Assembly (NCBI GenBank): GCA_040387095.1
Contig: JAZKEJ010000091.1
Coordinates: 1 to 15,108, forward strand
DNA: 15,108 nt
Direction: 5' to 3'
Source: Methylotenera_A sp040387095
GTDB taxonomy: Bacteria; Pseudomonadota; Gammaproteobacteria; Burkholderiales; Methylophilaceae
The position numbers and the translations under genes were made by a program. This document shows positions 5,963 to 12,925 of this stretch, in pieces (the stretch's first letter is position 1; the number at the start of each line of letters is the position of its first letter). A model generated the notes under the pieces. It did not search any database. It was not told the DNA's origin and worked only from the letters and a program-made list of their open reading frames with translations.

Positions 5963-6817
5963 ATGCAAGATTTATCCAAAATTGGCGATGTAACTAATAT
6001 TCAGATTGACGAAGATAGGACCTTAAGATTTTTAAAAACAGGTACTGGTGCACCTTTAATTTTGTTACATACCATTCGCACCCAGCTGGATTATTTTCAA
6101 GACGTGATTCCACTATTGGCACAACATTACACGGTCTATGCAGTTGATCTACCTGGACATGGCTACTCAACAATAAACACCAAGGCCAACTACGATGAAC
6201 CCTACTTTCGCAGTGCAATCATTGCTTTTATAGAGAAACTTGATCTGCGAGAGGTGACATTGGTCGGGGAGTCAATTGGTGCGGTTTTAGCATTGACCGT
6301 CGCCGGCTCAATGCCTGAACGTATCAAAGCAGTATTTTCATCCAATACTTATGACTACGACACACGCTATGCAGATGGTGTACGGCGTGGCAATTTCATT
6401 GCTAACTTCATCCTTGGTCAGTTCGCCATCCCAGTGCTGGGAGCAGTTTTTGCGGTTATGGAAAACAAACCATTGCTTGGCCTCATCATGCGTGGCGGGT
6501 TGCGCATGAAGCGGCGGATGCCCAATCAATTACTCACCGAATTTAACCGCGCTGGATATCGCAAAGGCTTTCGCTATGTAGAGCGCAACGTCTTCGCTAA
6601 CTGGCGTTCATGGAGCAAGGCCCGGACTATGTATGCTGCGGTAAAAGCGCCTGTCAAACTCATATACGGTGAACATGATTGGTCTACCTTAGATGAACGC
6701 AAACGCACCGCAAACGAACTAGGTGGGGTAGCGATTAACACCGTAGCCAATACTGGGCATTTCGCCTTTGTAGATAATCCACACAAAATGGTCGAACTTA
6801 TTTTGTCCACTCATTAA
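5963..6817 (+). CDS. Alpha/beta-fold hydrolase
   Basis: This is the second gene of the operon, 38 bp after the SDR stop. ATGs occur at 5957 and 5963; AAGGA at 5951-5955 lies one base from the first but seven from the second, so I chose 5963 (284 residues). The fold markers are present: LILLHTI (oxyanion loop, about 32-38), AVDLPGHGYS (60-69), nucleophile elbow GESIG with Ser104, acid D239 in YGEHDWS, and H266 in NTGHFAF, a complete Ser-Asp-His triad. A cap region about residues 140-220 is rich in hydrophobic and basic residues. It may be an esterase, lactonase or C-C hydrolase; the sequence does not decide. Confidence 0.92.
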   Translation: MQDLSKIGDVTNIQIDEDRTLRFLKTGTGAPLILLHTIRTQLDYFQDVIPLLAQHYTVYAVDLPGHGYSTINTKANYDEPYFRSAIIAFIEKLDLREVTLVGESIGAVLALTVAGSMPERIKAVFSSNTYDYDTRYADGVRRGNFIANFILGQFAIPVLGAVFAVMENKPLLGLIMRGGLRMKRRMPNQLLTEFNRAGYRKGFRYVERNVFANWRSWSKARTMYAAVKAPVKLIYGEHDWSTLDERKRTANELGGVAINTVANTGHFAFVDNPHKMVELILSTH

Positions 6818-6835
6818 TACAAGAGATAAAAACTC

Positions 6836-7072
6836 ATGTTAAACAAAATCGCTTACCGTTATCGCACAGTCTTGTTCGCTTTTATGATGTCCGCAAGTAC
6901 GGCGATAATAGTCTCAGGTATTATTATCTTTTTGCACACCAAATCACTCGCGCACTTTTTGGCACACTGGTTTGGTGCATTTATTACCGCATGGCCCGTT
7001 GTGTTTATCGCCATTCTAATTATTGCACCACTAGTGAATAAACTATTGAATCAATTCGTAGAAGACCACTAG
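6836..7072 (+). CDS. DUF2798 family two-helix membrane protein
   Basis: The third gene of the operon starts 18 bp after the hydrolase stop. The 78-residue protein has two hydrophobic helices (about 10-33 and 48-68) separated by a short loop. It carries the features I associate with DUF2798: YRYRTVLFAFMMS near the start, FLAHWFGAFITAWPVVF in the middle and IIAPLVNKLL at the end. The function of the family is unknown to me. The AAGAG stretch ten bases before the ATG is a modest ribosome-binding site. Its place under the TetR operators suggests a role at the membrane tied to the same inducer. Confidence 0.87.
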   Translation: MLNKIAYRYRTVLFAFMMSASTAIIVSGIIIFLHTKSLAHFLAHWFGAFITAWPVVFIAILIIAPLVNKLLNQFVEDH

Positions 7073-7098
7073 ACGGCTTTGATTCATATTTAATTCTG

Positions 7099-7212
7099 TT
7101 ACTTTTTAGTCGCAGGCTTGGTTGGAATACCAGAATGCGTAGGCACTACAACCTCTTTACTTTTTTTGGGTTTTTTTGTTTCTTTGTTACTTTTAATTTG
7201 GCCTTTTGCCAT
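7099..7212 (-). CDS. Small lysine-rich conserved protein (37 residues)
   Basis: The minus-strand frame from ATG at 7212 to TAA at 7099 encodes MAKGQIKSNKETKKPKKSKE followed by VVVPTHSGIPTKPATKK. Very short basic proteins starting MAKGQ-x-x-SNKE-x-KKPK are, to my recollection, common in Proteobacteria, so I regard this as a real gene although its function is unknown. A good ribosome-binding site (AAGGTG, 7220-7225) lies seven bases before the start. It converges with the DUF2798 gene (26 bp between stop codons). It lies 97 bp downstream of the rhomboid gene on the same strand. No domain, signal or membrane segment is present; about one third of residues are lysine, so nucleic-acid or ribosome binding is conceivable. 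Confidence 0.82.
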   Translation of the reverse strand: MAKGQIKSNKETKKPKKSKEVVVPTHSGIPTKPATKK

Positions 7213-7229
7213 GATGGTTCACCTTAATT

Positions 7230-7279
7230 AATAATCGTGACATCATCATAGGCTGATATTGAAAGATAGGGCGATTATT
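7230..7279. repeat. 8-bp inverted repeat upstream of the 37-residue gene
   Basis: AATAATCG (7230-7237) and CGATTATT (7272-7279) are exact inverted repeats 34 bp apart, between the rhomboid stop and the small gene. This may be a weak hairpin or chance. Confidence 0.25.
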
Positions 7280-7309
7280 TGCATACACGCAGACTTATGG
7301 TTTTTTAGC

Positions 7310-8374
7310 TTATTCTGAAACAGGAGGTGGCTGATTTATAATTGGCTGATTAGCACCAGGCTGATCTCTCAACTTTTCAGCTAGCGCTTTAGAGGCTTCT
7401 TTTCGTTTTTCTGCATAGCGTAATATATTTTCTAACCGCGCGGCCGAAGGCAAATCAGGGTCAAGCGGCAATTTAGACAGCCTTTCCAAACTTTCTGCAT
7501 ACGGCTCGCTAATCGAATAATCAATCTTTCCTGCCAATTCATCAAGGCTTGATTTCCCCTGTTTGCCTTCATGGATGATTTCTAGCCACGATCGATTAAT
7601 CGCCTGATCTTGAAATAAAAAAGCGCTGATTTGGCTGCGCACCAATAGCTCGTCACTCCAGCGATATTTTGGCGCCGGTATGAGTTTGATCAGCATCATT
7701 GCTGCAATCATCAGCATCGCCAGCGCAGTTAAAGTAAATTTTACAGGCATGCTGCGCGCAGTAATCGTTTGTGAAAAGACAATGCTGCATAATACACCAG
7801 CCAGCAAACCGCCAATATGGGCGGCATTATCAATACCGGGAATAATAAAACCCAGCACAATTGTTAATGCAGAGAAAGCCAAGCCACCACCGAATAGCCA
7901 GCGGAATTCACGTGCGGTCAGCGCGGCGCGTTCTCGCCATAAAAATACAAATGCTGCACCGTAAATACCAAAAATTGCGCCCGATGCCCCGCCTGAAACC
8001 GCTAAGTTGCCCTGCACAACTAAAGAAAGCAAGTTACCGATCAAACCACTAATCAGATAAATACTGATAAAGCGCCAATGACCATACATGCGCTCAACCA
8101 ATTGGCCAGCATCCCAAAGCGCAAAGGTATTCAATGCCAGATGTATGGCGCCAAAGTGTAAAAACATGGCGGTAAACAAGCGCCACCATTCACCATCTTG
8201 CGTTGCGGGGCCAAAATTGGCACCCCAATCAAGTTGAATGTTATTGGGCGAATGCCAAAACCCTGCACCACCAATCAGCATTGCGATAAAAACCAGCACG
8301 TTCATGCTGATCAATAGTTTGGTCACACTGATTTTTGGCGTGCGCTGTATTAATAATTCATGAAGAGATTGCAA
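7310..8374 (-). CDS. Rhomboid-family intramembrane serine protease with soluble C-terminal tail
   Basis: Rhomboids cut membrane-spanning substrates inside the lipid bilayer. The 354-residue protein has a transmembrane core at about residues 18-230: WWRLFTAMFLHFGAIHLALN with H78 and N82 (the HxxxN oxyanion motif), GGASGAIFG with nucleophile S131, and DNAAHIGGLLAG with catalytic H186. After helix 7, about 120 residues form a polar, charged, probably helical tail ending in a Pro/Gln-rich stretch, an extension beyond the catalytic core. The start shown is TTG, preceded by GGAA four bases upstream; the first in-frame ATG is residue 24, inside helix 1, so TTG is more sensible. The protein is divergent from the DUF1993 gene across 180 bp. 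Confidence 0.95.
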   Translation of the reverse strand: MQSLHELLIQRTPKISVTKLLISMNVLVFIAMLIGGAGFWHSPNNIQLDWGANFGPATQDGEWWRLFTAMFLHFGAIHLALNTFALWDAGQLVERMYGHWRFISIYLISGLIGNLLSLVVQGNLAVSGGASGAIFGIYGAAFVFLWRERAALTAREFRWLFGGGLAFSALTIVLGFIIPGIDNAAHIGGLLAGVLCSIVFSQTITARSMPVKFTLTALAMLMIAAMMLIKLIPAPKYRWSDELLVRSQISAFLFQDQAINRSWLEIIHEGKQGKSSLDELAGKIDYSISEPYAESLERLSKLPLDPDLPSAARLENILRYAEKRKEASKALAEKLRDQPGANQPIINQPPPVSE

Positions 8375-8554
8375 GAAATTCCAACTTATTTAGTAAGTGA
8401 ATGTTAGTAAAGCGAACTGCTGATGCTTAAATTATCTGAGCATCTTACACATGTAATAGTTTAATTTAATATTCATGACAAAATCGTTTTATGTCAGATA
8501 TTCGTACTAGAATAATCCCATACTAATTATTCATTGTCTTTTTCAGGATTCGCT

Positions 8555-9064
8555 ATGTTATCTCTGTTTGATGCCAGCATCTCGCCACTTATTCACACTT
8601 TAAAAAGCCTGAGTCATATTTTAAAAAAAGCTGAAGAATATGCGGATGCGAAAAAAATTGAGCATGCTGTATTGCTTAATGCACGACTTTTCCCGGATAT
8701 GTATCCACTTACTCGCCAAGTACAAATTGCCACTGATATGAGCAAAGGTGCAGCAGCGAGATTAGCTGGCGTTGAAATTCCAAAATATGAAGACGATGAA
8801 ACCACGTTTGAACAATTACAAACGCGGATTGCTGAAACCTTGGCTTTTATTGCAACAATTAAAGCGGAACAATTATTGGATGCAGAAACACGCGATATTG
8901 CGATTAGCGTACGTAAAATCGAGCTTAAATTTACCGGCCAAGATTACTTGCTAAAATGGGTGATGCCAAATGTATATTTTCATGTGACCACTGCCTACAA
9001 TATTTTGCGTCACAATGGTGTTGAACTTGGAAAACCAGATTTTTTAAGACTCAATCAGGGTTAA
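8555..9064 (+). CDS. DUF1993 family protein
   Basis: This 169-residue protein matches the DUF1993 pattern, a DinB-like helical bundle family: an N-terminal helix with LSHILKKAEEYADAKK, then LLNARLFPDMYPLTRQVQIATDMSKGAAARLAG (about 40-72), and near the end MPNVYFHVTTAYNILRHNGVELGKPDFL (about 135-162). I chose the ATG at 8555 because AGGA (8545-8548) sits six bases before it; an upstream in-frame TTG at 8534 has no such site. Members have no established role that I know of; relatives of DinB often bind a metal through histidines, but a full triad is not evident here. It is a single gene, divergent from rhomboid. Confidence 0.9.
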   Translation: MLSLFDASISPLIHTLKSLSHILKKAEEYADAKKIEHAVLLNARLFPDMYPLTRQVQIATDMSKGAAARLAGVEIPKYEDDETTFEQLQTRIAETLAFIATIKAEQLLDAETRDIAISVRKIELKFTGQDYLLKWVMPNVYFHVTTAYNILRHNGVELGKPDFLRLNQG

Positions 9065-9141
9065 CTTATGCCCTAGCGGCTGTTAATCATACAGTTACGC
9101 CCTTTTGTTTGGCTAGATAAAATAACGCAACTTCTATCGCA

Positions 9142-9147
9142 TATAAT
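9142..9147 (+). promoter_or_regulatory. Consensus -10 hexamer before the small membrane-anchored gene
   Basis: TATAAT at 9142-9147 is a perfect -10 element, 29 bases before the chosen start. No good -35 lies 16-18 bp upstream. DNA here is AT-rich, so chance is possible. Confidence 0.35.
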
Positions 9148-9175
9148 TTAATTCAATATAGTTTAAGTGAGTCGA

Positions 9176-9601
9176 ATGATGCGCACACATTTGAAAACGC
9201 TGCTTGCAATAGCCATTGTTCTAGTCATCAGCATCGGCTTTTTAAATTATTCAAACAGCGTAACACAGCCCACACAAACAGATGCACAAAAAACGTTGCG
9301 GTTAATCGGTGATAGGTGTGCCGGTATCGCTGAAAATAGCGTTGCCAATAAAACAGCTTTAGTTGCGTTTCAACAACTGGAAATTCAGGGCAACAAAGCA
9401 AATGTGATTATTAGTTGCATGCGTGATAACGGTTATGTGCAAAACCCTGCATGGTTAAAATATGCACAACCCATTGCAAAATCTGAGGCACTAAGCAGCA
9501 ATATCTCAACAGATGAAGCATTAACAAGTTTAAGTCGTAGCGATATGCAAGTGTTTAGCGAAGAAGAAAATCGTCCTATTTATTGGGTTAAGCAAAAATA
9601 A
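9176..9601 (+). CDS. Small membrane-anchored protein of unknown function
   Basis: I do not recognise this protein. From ATG 9176 it has 141 residues: a short basic N-terminus (MMRTHLK), one hydrophobic helix (about 8-24, LLAIAIVLVISIGFL) and a polar domain of about 115 residues predicted to face the periplasm. Two cysteines, in DRCAGIAE (about 45) and ISCMRDNGY (about 78), could form a disulfide. No lipobox follows the helix, so it is an anchor or an uncleaved or signal-peptidase-I signal. Alternative starts are GTG 9167 and ATG 9179; the purine run AAGTGAG (9165-9171) best serves the ATGs. It stands alone, downstream of the DUF1993 gene by 111 bp. Confidence 0.72.
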   Translation: MMRTHLKTLLAIAIVLVISIGFLNYSNSVTQPTQTDAQKTLRLIGDRCAGIAENSVANKTALVAFQQLEIQGNKANVIISCMRDNGYVQNPAWLKYAQPIAKSEALSSNISTDEALTSLSRSDMQVFSEEENRPIYWVKQK

Positions 9602-9917
9602 ACAGTTAGCAACATGGGTAAAATCACTGCCATATTTTTATATGGGCTTAATATAGCTTGATTTCGCTTAATGTTTTCACCAAACAATTGAACACGATTC
9701 TGACTCGTTCAGCCACTGGTCCTCTTTAATCGTGCGGGTCACAGATTATGGCGAAACGCTCAAACTAACAGAGACTTCTCTAAAATTTGTGCACTCTATC
9801 ACTACATTTAAAAATCCTCTACATTTCCAGCTGATTTTGCATGGTTAATTAATGCAATATTTGCAATGATCAATTCCAAATAATCCCATACAACGATATT
9901 TAACATTTGGATTGATA
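9602..9917. other. 316-bp spacer with hairpins and an ATG-less open frame
   Basis: No convincing gene is present. CCATAT-TTTT-ATATGG (9630-9645) forms a small hairpin 29 bases after the upstream stop. A plus-strand frame is open from 9672 to TAA at 9848 (58 codons) but contains no ATG; the sense looks mildly protein-like (HWSSLIVRVTDYGETLKLTE) and could be a decayed gene end. ATCAATTCCAAA (9869-9880) and TTTGGATTGAT (9906-9916) form an 11-bp dyad with one extra base just beyond the DUF1097 stop, a possible transcript-end hairpin without a T-run. Confidence 0.5.
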
Positions 9918-10457
9918 TTAGTATTTTCCTGCCAATTTTATATTGCACAACCAAGAGACCATGATGGCGTTGATATACGCCGCACACGCACCCAGCAGCA
10001 CACAAAAAAGCATTGTTACAATCGCGTTTTGGAACGATAGCGACAGCAACGTTTGTTGATTGAATAATCCCGGTACGCTTAAAAACGCCCAAATAGAAGC
10101 GTAGCCATAAACAATAGCTGGTGTGGCGGAAAACTGAGTGATAGCGCCTAATCGCATGAGTGCCGCAATTACTGCGGCAATCAATAGAGGCGCCCATAAT
10201 GGATTTGCCCATTCACTCACCAAAGGATTATTTAATACAAGCAAGGCTGAAAACCACGATGCAAGCGCACCTAAACCTATATGCCTGATGGTTGAAAAAA
10301 ACGCTTTATTTTTATCGATGCCGCCGTCTAAATGAAAAAAACAAGCCCAGGTAATAAAAACTGCCCAGGCAGGGATAAACGGAAAATGGCTTAACAAATA
10401 TAATCCGATAGCCGTTAAAGTGAACCCAGAAAGGGCGACTGCATTGATTGGTTTCAT
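9918..10457 (-). CDS. DUF1097 family membrane protein
   Basis: This roughly 179-residue, very hydrophobic protein has five or six predicted helices. Segments include FTLTAIGLYLLSHFPFIPAWAVFITWACFF, with HLDGG following (about 44-48), and a late VTMLFCVLLGACAAYINAIMVSW. Length and pattern fit the DUF1097 family of inner-membrane proteins, whose function I do not know. Two tandem ATGs exist at 10460 and 10457; GAGGA (10463-10467) lies two bases from the first and five from the second, so I chose 10457. It is the second gene of an operon, starting 30 bp after the stop of the split-barrel gene, with candidate IclR sites further upstream. Confidence 0.85.
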   Translation of the reverse strand: MKPINAVALSGFTLTAIGLYLLSHFPFIPAWAVFITWACFFHLDGGIDKNKAFFSTIRHIGLGALASWFSALLVLNNPLVSEWANPLWAPLLIAAVIAALMRLGAITQFSATPAIVYGYASIWAFLSVPGLFNQQTLLSLSFQNAIVTMLFCVLLGACAAYINAIMVSWLCNIKLAGKY

Positions 10458-10487
10458 CATATTCCTCGCTAATTTTTATGGTTTAAA

Positions 10488-11144
10488 TCAAGCTTTGCCT
10501 TGCATAAGCAATTCGACATATTCTTCAGTGGTAATCGTGCCGCCCAATGTTTGGGCAAGATGCTTGTCGCGCTCTGGCAGGGATTCTTGCAGGTTATCAA
10601 TACGCTTCCATTGCGCAAGTGGCGCGGTACAGTCTTTTTGTGGAACATACTTTGACGTGGCAACGCGCTGGTATTTGTGGATATAGCGCGGACAATTGAC
10701 GAAGGCTTCGGCGATATGAACACTGACAATCATTTCTGCGCCAGGAAATTCATTTAGAAATGCGCTATTAACATCTACTTTAGCTTCACCATGCACGCGC
10801 ACGCGATGTGGCGTTTCAAAATCAATAAACAGCATGCCTATTTTAGGGTTAGCGCTCATATTACCCATAGATAAAAACATGCCGTTGCCATCGTAACTGG
10901 GGAAAATCAAGGTCTGGCTATTCAGTGCTTTTACAAAACCTACCGAACCGCCTTTATGAGAACAAGTGGGGTAGCCCCTATGGTCTACCGTACTCAGAAA
11001 GAAGAAGTCCCTGCTTTCAATAAAACCTTTGTGCTCATCGGCTAACTCAGTCACCACAATGCTGGATTTAACCGCATTTGCCAGTTTTTCTGTCTCAAAT
11101 ATTTTTTGAAGCGCTACATGCTGTTTTCCATAAAAATCACTCAT
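10488..11144 (-). CDS. Pyridoxamine 5'-phosphate oxidase-like FMN-binding split-barrel protein
   Basis: This 218-residue protein carries a PNPOx-like split barrel, a fold that binds FMN, F420 or haem in various oxidoreductases. Seen in order: FIESRDFFFLSTVDHRGYP (41-59), the first strands; LIFPSYDGNGMFLSMGNMSANP (79-100), where flavin phosphate would bind; RVRVHGEAKV (114-123); and AFVNCPRYI (147-155), a segment shared by a broad subgroup of unknown substrate. The extra N- and C-terminal helices (1-40 and 170-218) match that subgroup. It is not a true PdxH, whose motifs differ. GAGGAG five bases before the ATG is a strong ribosome-binding site. It is first in an operon with the DUF1097 gene and divergent from iclR, which probably controls it. 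Confidence 0.9.
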   Translation of the reverse strand: MSDFYGKQHVALQKIFETEKLANAVKSSIVVTELADEHKGFIESRDFFFLSTVDHRGYPTCSHKGGSVGFVKALNSQTLIFPSYDGNGMFLSMGNMSANPKIGMLFIDFETPHRVRVHGEAKVDVNSAFLNEFPGAEMIVSVHIAEAFVNCPRYIHKYQRVATSKYVPQKDCTAPLAQWKRIDNLQESLPERDKHLAQTLGGTITTEEYVELLMQGKA

Positions 11145-11161
11145 TTCAACTCCTCACCAAC

Positions 11162-11178
11162 TATCCATTTATCGGATA
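11162..11178. promoter_or_regulatory. Candidate IclR operator A (split-barrel side)
   Basis: TATCC (11162-11166) and GGATA (11174-11178) are exact inverted repeats around 7 bp. The core TCCATTTATCGGA matches 9 of 13 positions of site B. It ends close to the split-barrel gene, 17 bp before its start codon. Confidence 0.55.
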
Positions 11179-11281
11179 ATTTATAAATATTGTTTGTATT
11201 ATTCTTTAAACATATTAATAATTTACCTGTTTATATTAGTAATCAAATGGCTTTCCAGTCAATAAACTGCAATATTTATAT

Positions 11282-11296
11282 GTCCAATAAACGGAC
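11282..11296. promoter_or_regulatory. Candidate IclR operator B (iclR side)
   Basis: GTCC (11282-11285) and GGAC (11293-11296) flank 7 bp, giving TCCAATAAACGGA, the same TCCA-N3-A-N-CGGA pattern as site A. It ends 19 bp before the iclR start codon, fitting autoregulation. Confidence 0.55.
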
Positions 11297-11315
11297 TTTT
11301 ATATAAGTTAACAAC

Positions 11316-12149
11316 ATGAAAACGATAAAAACCAACCAATCTAGCGACGCATCAAACAAAGCCAAACCCAGCGATACGGCAGGCAGTTTAAATCGCTCAC
11401 TCATACTGATTAATGCAATTGCGCGCGGCTCCAGAAAAGGTAGCTTGCTGACAGAATTGGTGGCGCGAACAGGTTTACCGCGTCCGACGATTCATCGCAT
11501 ACTGGCTATGCTGATGCAAATTGGCTGGGTGGAAAAAGATGAAAAAACCGCGCGCTTTAATCTGGGTTTGGATTTAGCAGCGCTAGGCTATTGTGCGATT
11601 TTGCGCAACCCCATTGAAAGAATCGCCAGTACAGAACTCAGCAGACTGGCAGACGACTTAAAACAGCTTGTGTATCTAGGCGTACGTTCTGGGTTGGATA
11701 TGGTGTGTATCGGCCGCTATGAAAGTCAATCACAAATCATGGTTGGCAAAGGCTGGGTTGGTCAGCGCGGCCCATTAGGCATGAGCATGAGCTGTATGGC
11801 AATGTTTGCAAAAATGCCGCCCAATGAAGTGCAAGCGATTATCCAAGCCAATATGGCGCGCTATCACCGCATAGAAGGCTTTGATGAAAACGGCTTTCAT
11901 CAAACCTTAAAATTAACCATGCAAACCGGTTACGGCACTTACGATAATATTATTTTAGACCGAACCACCAGCGGCTTTGGTGTGGCGATACTGGATGCTT
12001 CGGGCTACCCGATTGCCACGATTGGGACGACTTATATTACCGGTTGGCTAACGGAGGAACAGAAGAAAATCTGTGTAGAAAAGCTAAATCAGGCCGCAGC
12101 AAATATTTCTGAAGCTTTACTTGGACAATACCAATATTCTGATAGGTGA
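11316..12149 (+). CDS. IclR-family transcriptional regulator
   Basis: This 277-residue regulator has a charged N-terminal tail of about 22 residues, a winged helix-turn-helix at about 24-85 (SLLTELVARTGLPRPTIHRI, then LMQIGWVEKDEKTARFNLG) and an IclR effector domain at about 90-272, with conserved pieces such as LKQLVYLGVRSGLDMVCIGRYE and the late TSGFGVAILDASGYPIATIG. IclR proteins answer small organic acids or aromatics and act as repressors or activators; the ligand here is unknown. Divergence from the split-barrel/DUF1097 operon and two similar palindromes in the 171-bp spacer make that operon its likely target. No Shine-Dalgarno is clear before the ATG. A hairpin follows its stop. Confidence 0.94.
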   Translation: MKTIKTNQSSDASNKAKPSDTAGSLNRSLILINAIARGSRKGSLLTELVARTGLPRPTIHRILAMLMQIGWVEKDEKTARFNLGLDLAALGYCAILRNPIERIASTELSRLADDLKQLVYLGVRSGLDMVCIGRYESQSQIMVGKGWVGQRGPLGMSMSCMAMFAKMPPNEVQAIIQANMARYHRIEGFDENGFHQTLKLTMQTGYGTYDNIILDRTTSGFGVAILDASGYPIATIGTTYITGWLTEEQKKICVEKLNQAAANISEALLGQYQYSDR

Positions 12150-12177
12150 GATTAATCAATTCACCTAACTTTCGTTT
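12143..12177 (+). terminator. Possible intrinsic terminator after iclR
   Basis: TAGGTGA (12143-12149, including the iclR stop) and TCACCTA (12161-12167) form a perfect 7-bp stem with an 11-base loop, followed by the T-rich ACTTTCGTTTT. The stem is only moderately G+C-rich. AATTCACCT recurs at 12182-12190, so part of this may be a repeated protein site instead. Confidence 0.4.
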
Positions 12178-12219
12178 TAAAAATTCACCTGAATAAATGG
12201 TTAAGCGAAATGCTGGATG

Positions 12220-12225
12220 TATAAT
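12220..12225 (+). promoter_or_regulatory. Candidate -10 hexamer for the DUF2789 gene
   Basis: TATAAT at 12220-12225 is a perfect -10 hexamer, 43 bases before the gene. No good -35 is seen at 16-18 bp. Confidence 0.35.
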
Positions 12226-12268
12226 TAATCAGGTTATATCAATTAAACTATCACAATCGAGGTACTGG

Positions 12269-12505
12269 ATGGAGCCTTCAACTCACACACTTAGCAATCT
12301 ATTCGCCCAGCTTGGCTTGCCTTCGGACGATACGGCAATAGAAAACTTCATTAAAACGCACAGCCATTTGGCAGGCAACTTAACACTTTCAGAAGCACCA
12401 TTTTGGACAACCGCACAAGCGGCGTTTTTGCGTGAAGAAATCTTAAAAGACGCAGACTGGGCAGAAGTAATTGATCAGTTAAATGCTCGGCTACATGCTA
12501 AATAA
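12269..12505 (+). CDS. DUF2789 family protein
   Basis: This 78-residue protein begins MEPSTHTLSNLFAQLGLPSD and continues with FIKTHSHLAGNLTLSEAPFW and an AAFLREEILKDADWAEVIDQLN tail, the pattern I associate with DUF2789, a small mostly helical family of unknown function in gamma- and betaproteobacteria. The open frame extends upstream to a possible ATG at 12197, but GAGG (12259-12262) is six bases before the ATG at 12269, and the family normally begins with MEP or a similar sequence, so I chose 12269. It is a single gene downstream of iclR. No cysteine, signal peptide or membrane segment is present. Confidence 0.9.
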   Translation: MEPSTHTLSNLFAQLGLPSDDTAIENFIKTHSHLAGNLTLSEAPFWTTAQAAFLREEILKDADWAEVIDQLNARLHAK

Positions 12506-12925
12506 AACTGGTAATAAAAAATAATAATAATAGGGGCCATATGTTGTCACTCAATACCCACTTAGTCATGATGCACTTGTCTGTTCGTTAAGCGCATTCT
12601 GTAAGCTTGAGCGTATTCCATTTGATGCTCATCTCTTAATTAAACAATAACCACCACCCTACACCAACACTCACCTAGAACACGCATTGCAAAGTTTTGT
12701 TTAAATATTTCACTCAAGCAATTGGTCTGCTGGTGGCGTTTGTTATACTGAATTAACCCGATATTAAATTATGGTTTGGACAAGTTCTAACTGACATTTT
12801 AAATCTTGTCGGTATAGCCTTGCTAATAAAGTCTATAAAGTTATTTGTAGGTTTTCTTCAATGTATTATGAATCAATTCAGTCTAAACCAATCAATCAAG
12901 AGACATAACTTATCAGGAGCAGTAA
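12506..12925. other. 420-bp AT-rich spacer before the aldehyde reductase gene
   Basis: I see no convincing gene here. The region opens with a short ATA-type trinucleotide run (about 12520-12532). GACAAG (12779-12784) and CTTGTC (12805-12810) form a dyad that overlaps the putative yahK promoter. The long leader (over 100 nt from that promoter to the ATG) could hold regulatory RNA, but I found no recognisable riboswitch. Confidence 0.5.
12791..12818 (+). promoter_or_regulatory. Possible sigma-70 promoter for yahK
   Basis: CTGACA (12791-12796, five of six matches to the -35) and TATAGC (12813-12818, four of six to the -10) are 16 bp apart. The inverted repeat GACAAG/CTTGTC spans the -35 and spacer and could be an operator. 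Confidence 0.4.

Noticed and set aside
9808..10212. Minus-strand open frame of 134 codons overlapping the DUF1097 gene
   Set aside because: It overlaps the DUF1097 frame, which shows clear membrane-protein composition and a good ribosome-binding site; the alternative has neither.
12520..12532. ATA trinucleotide repeat
   Set aside because: Only about four units in AT-rich DNA, outside any gene or promoter element; not informative as a phase-variation tract.
12625..12765. Minus-strand open frame of about 40 codons in the spacer before yahK
   Set aside because: It lacks a ribosome-binding site and a family-like sequence; the length is expected by chance.
12506..12925. Riboswitch or small RNA in the long spacer before yahK
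   Set aside because: No recognisable riboswitch core or strong terminator-like hairpin was seen; only a short dyad and AT-rich sequence.
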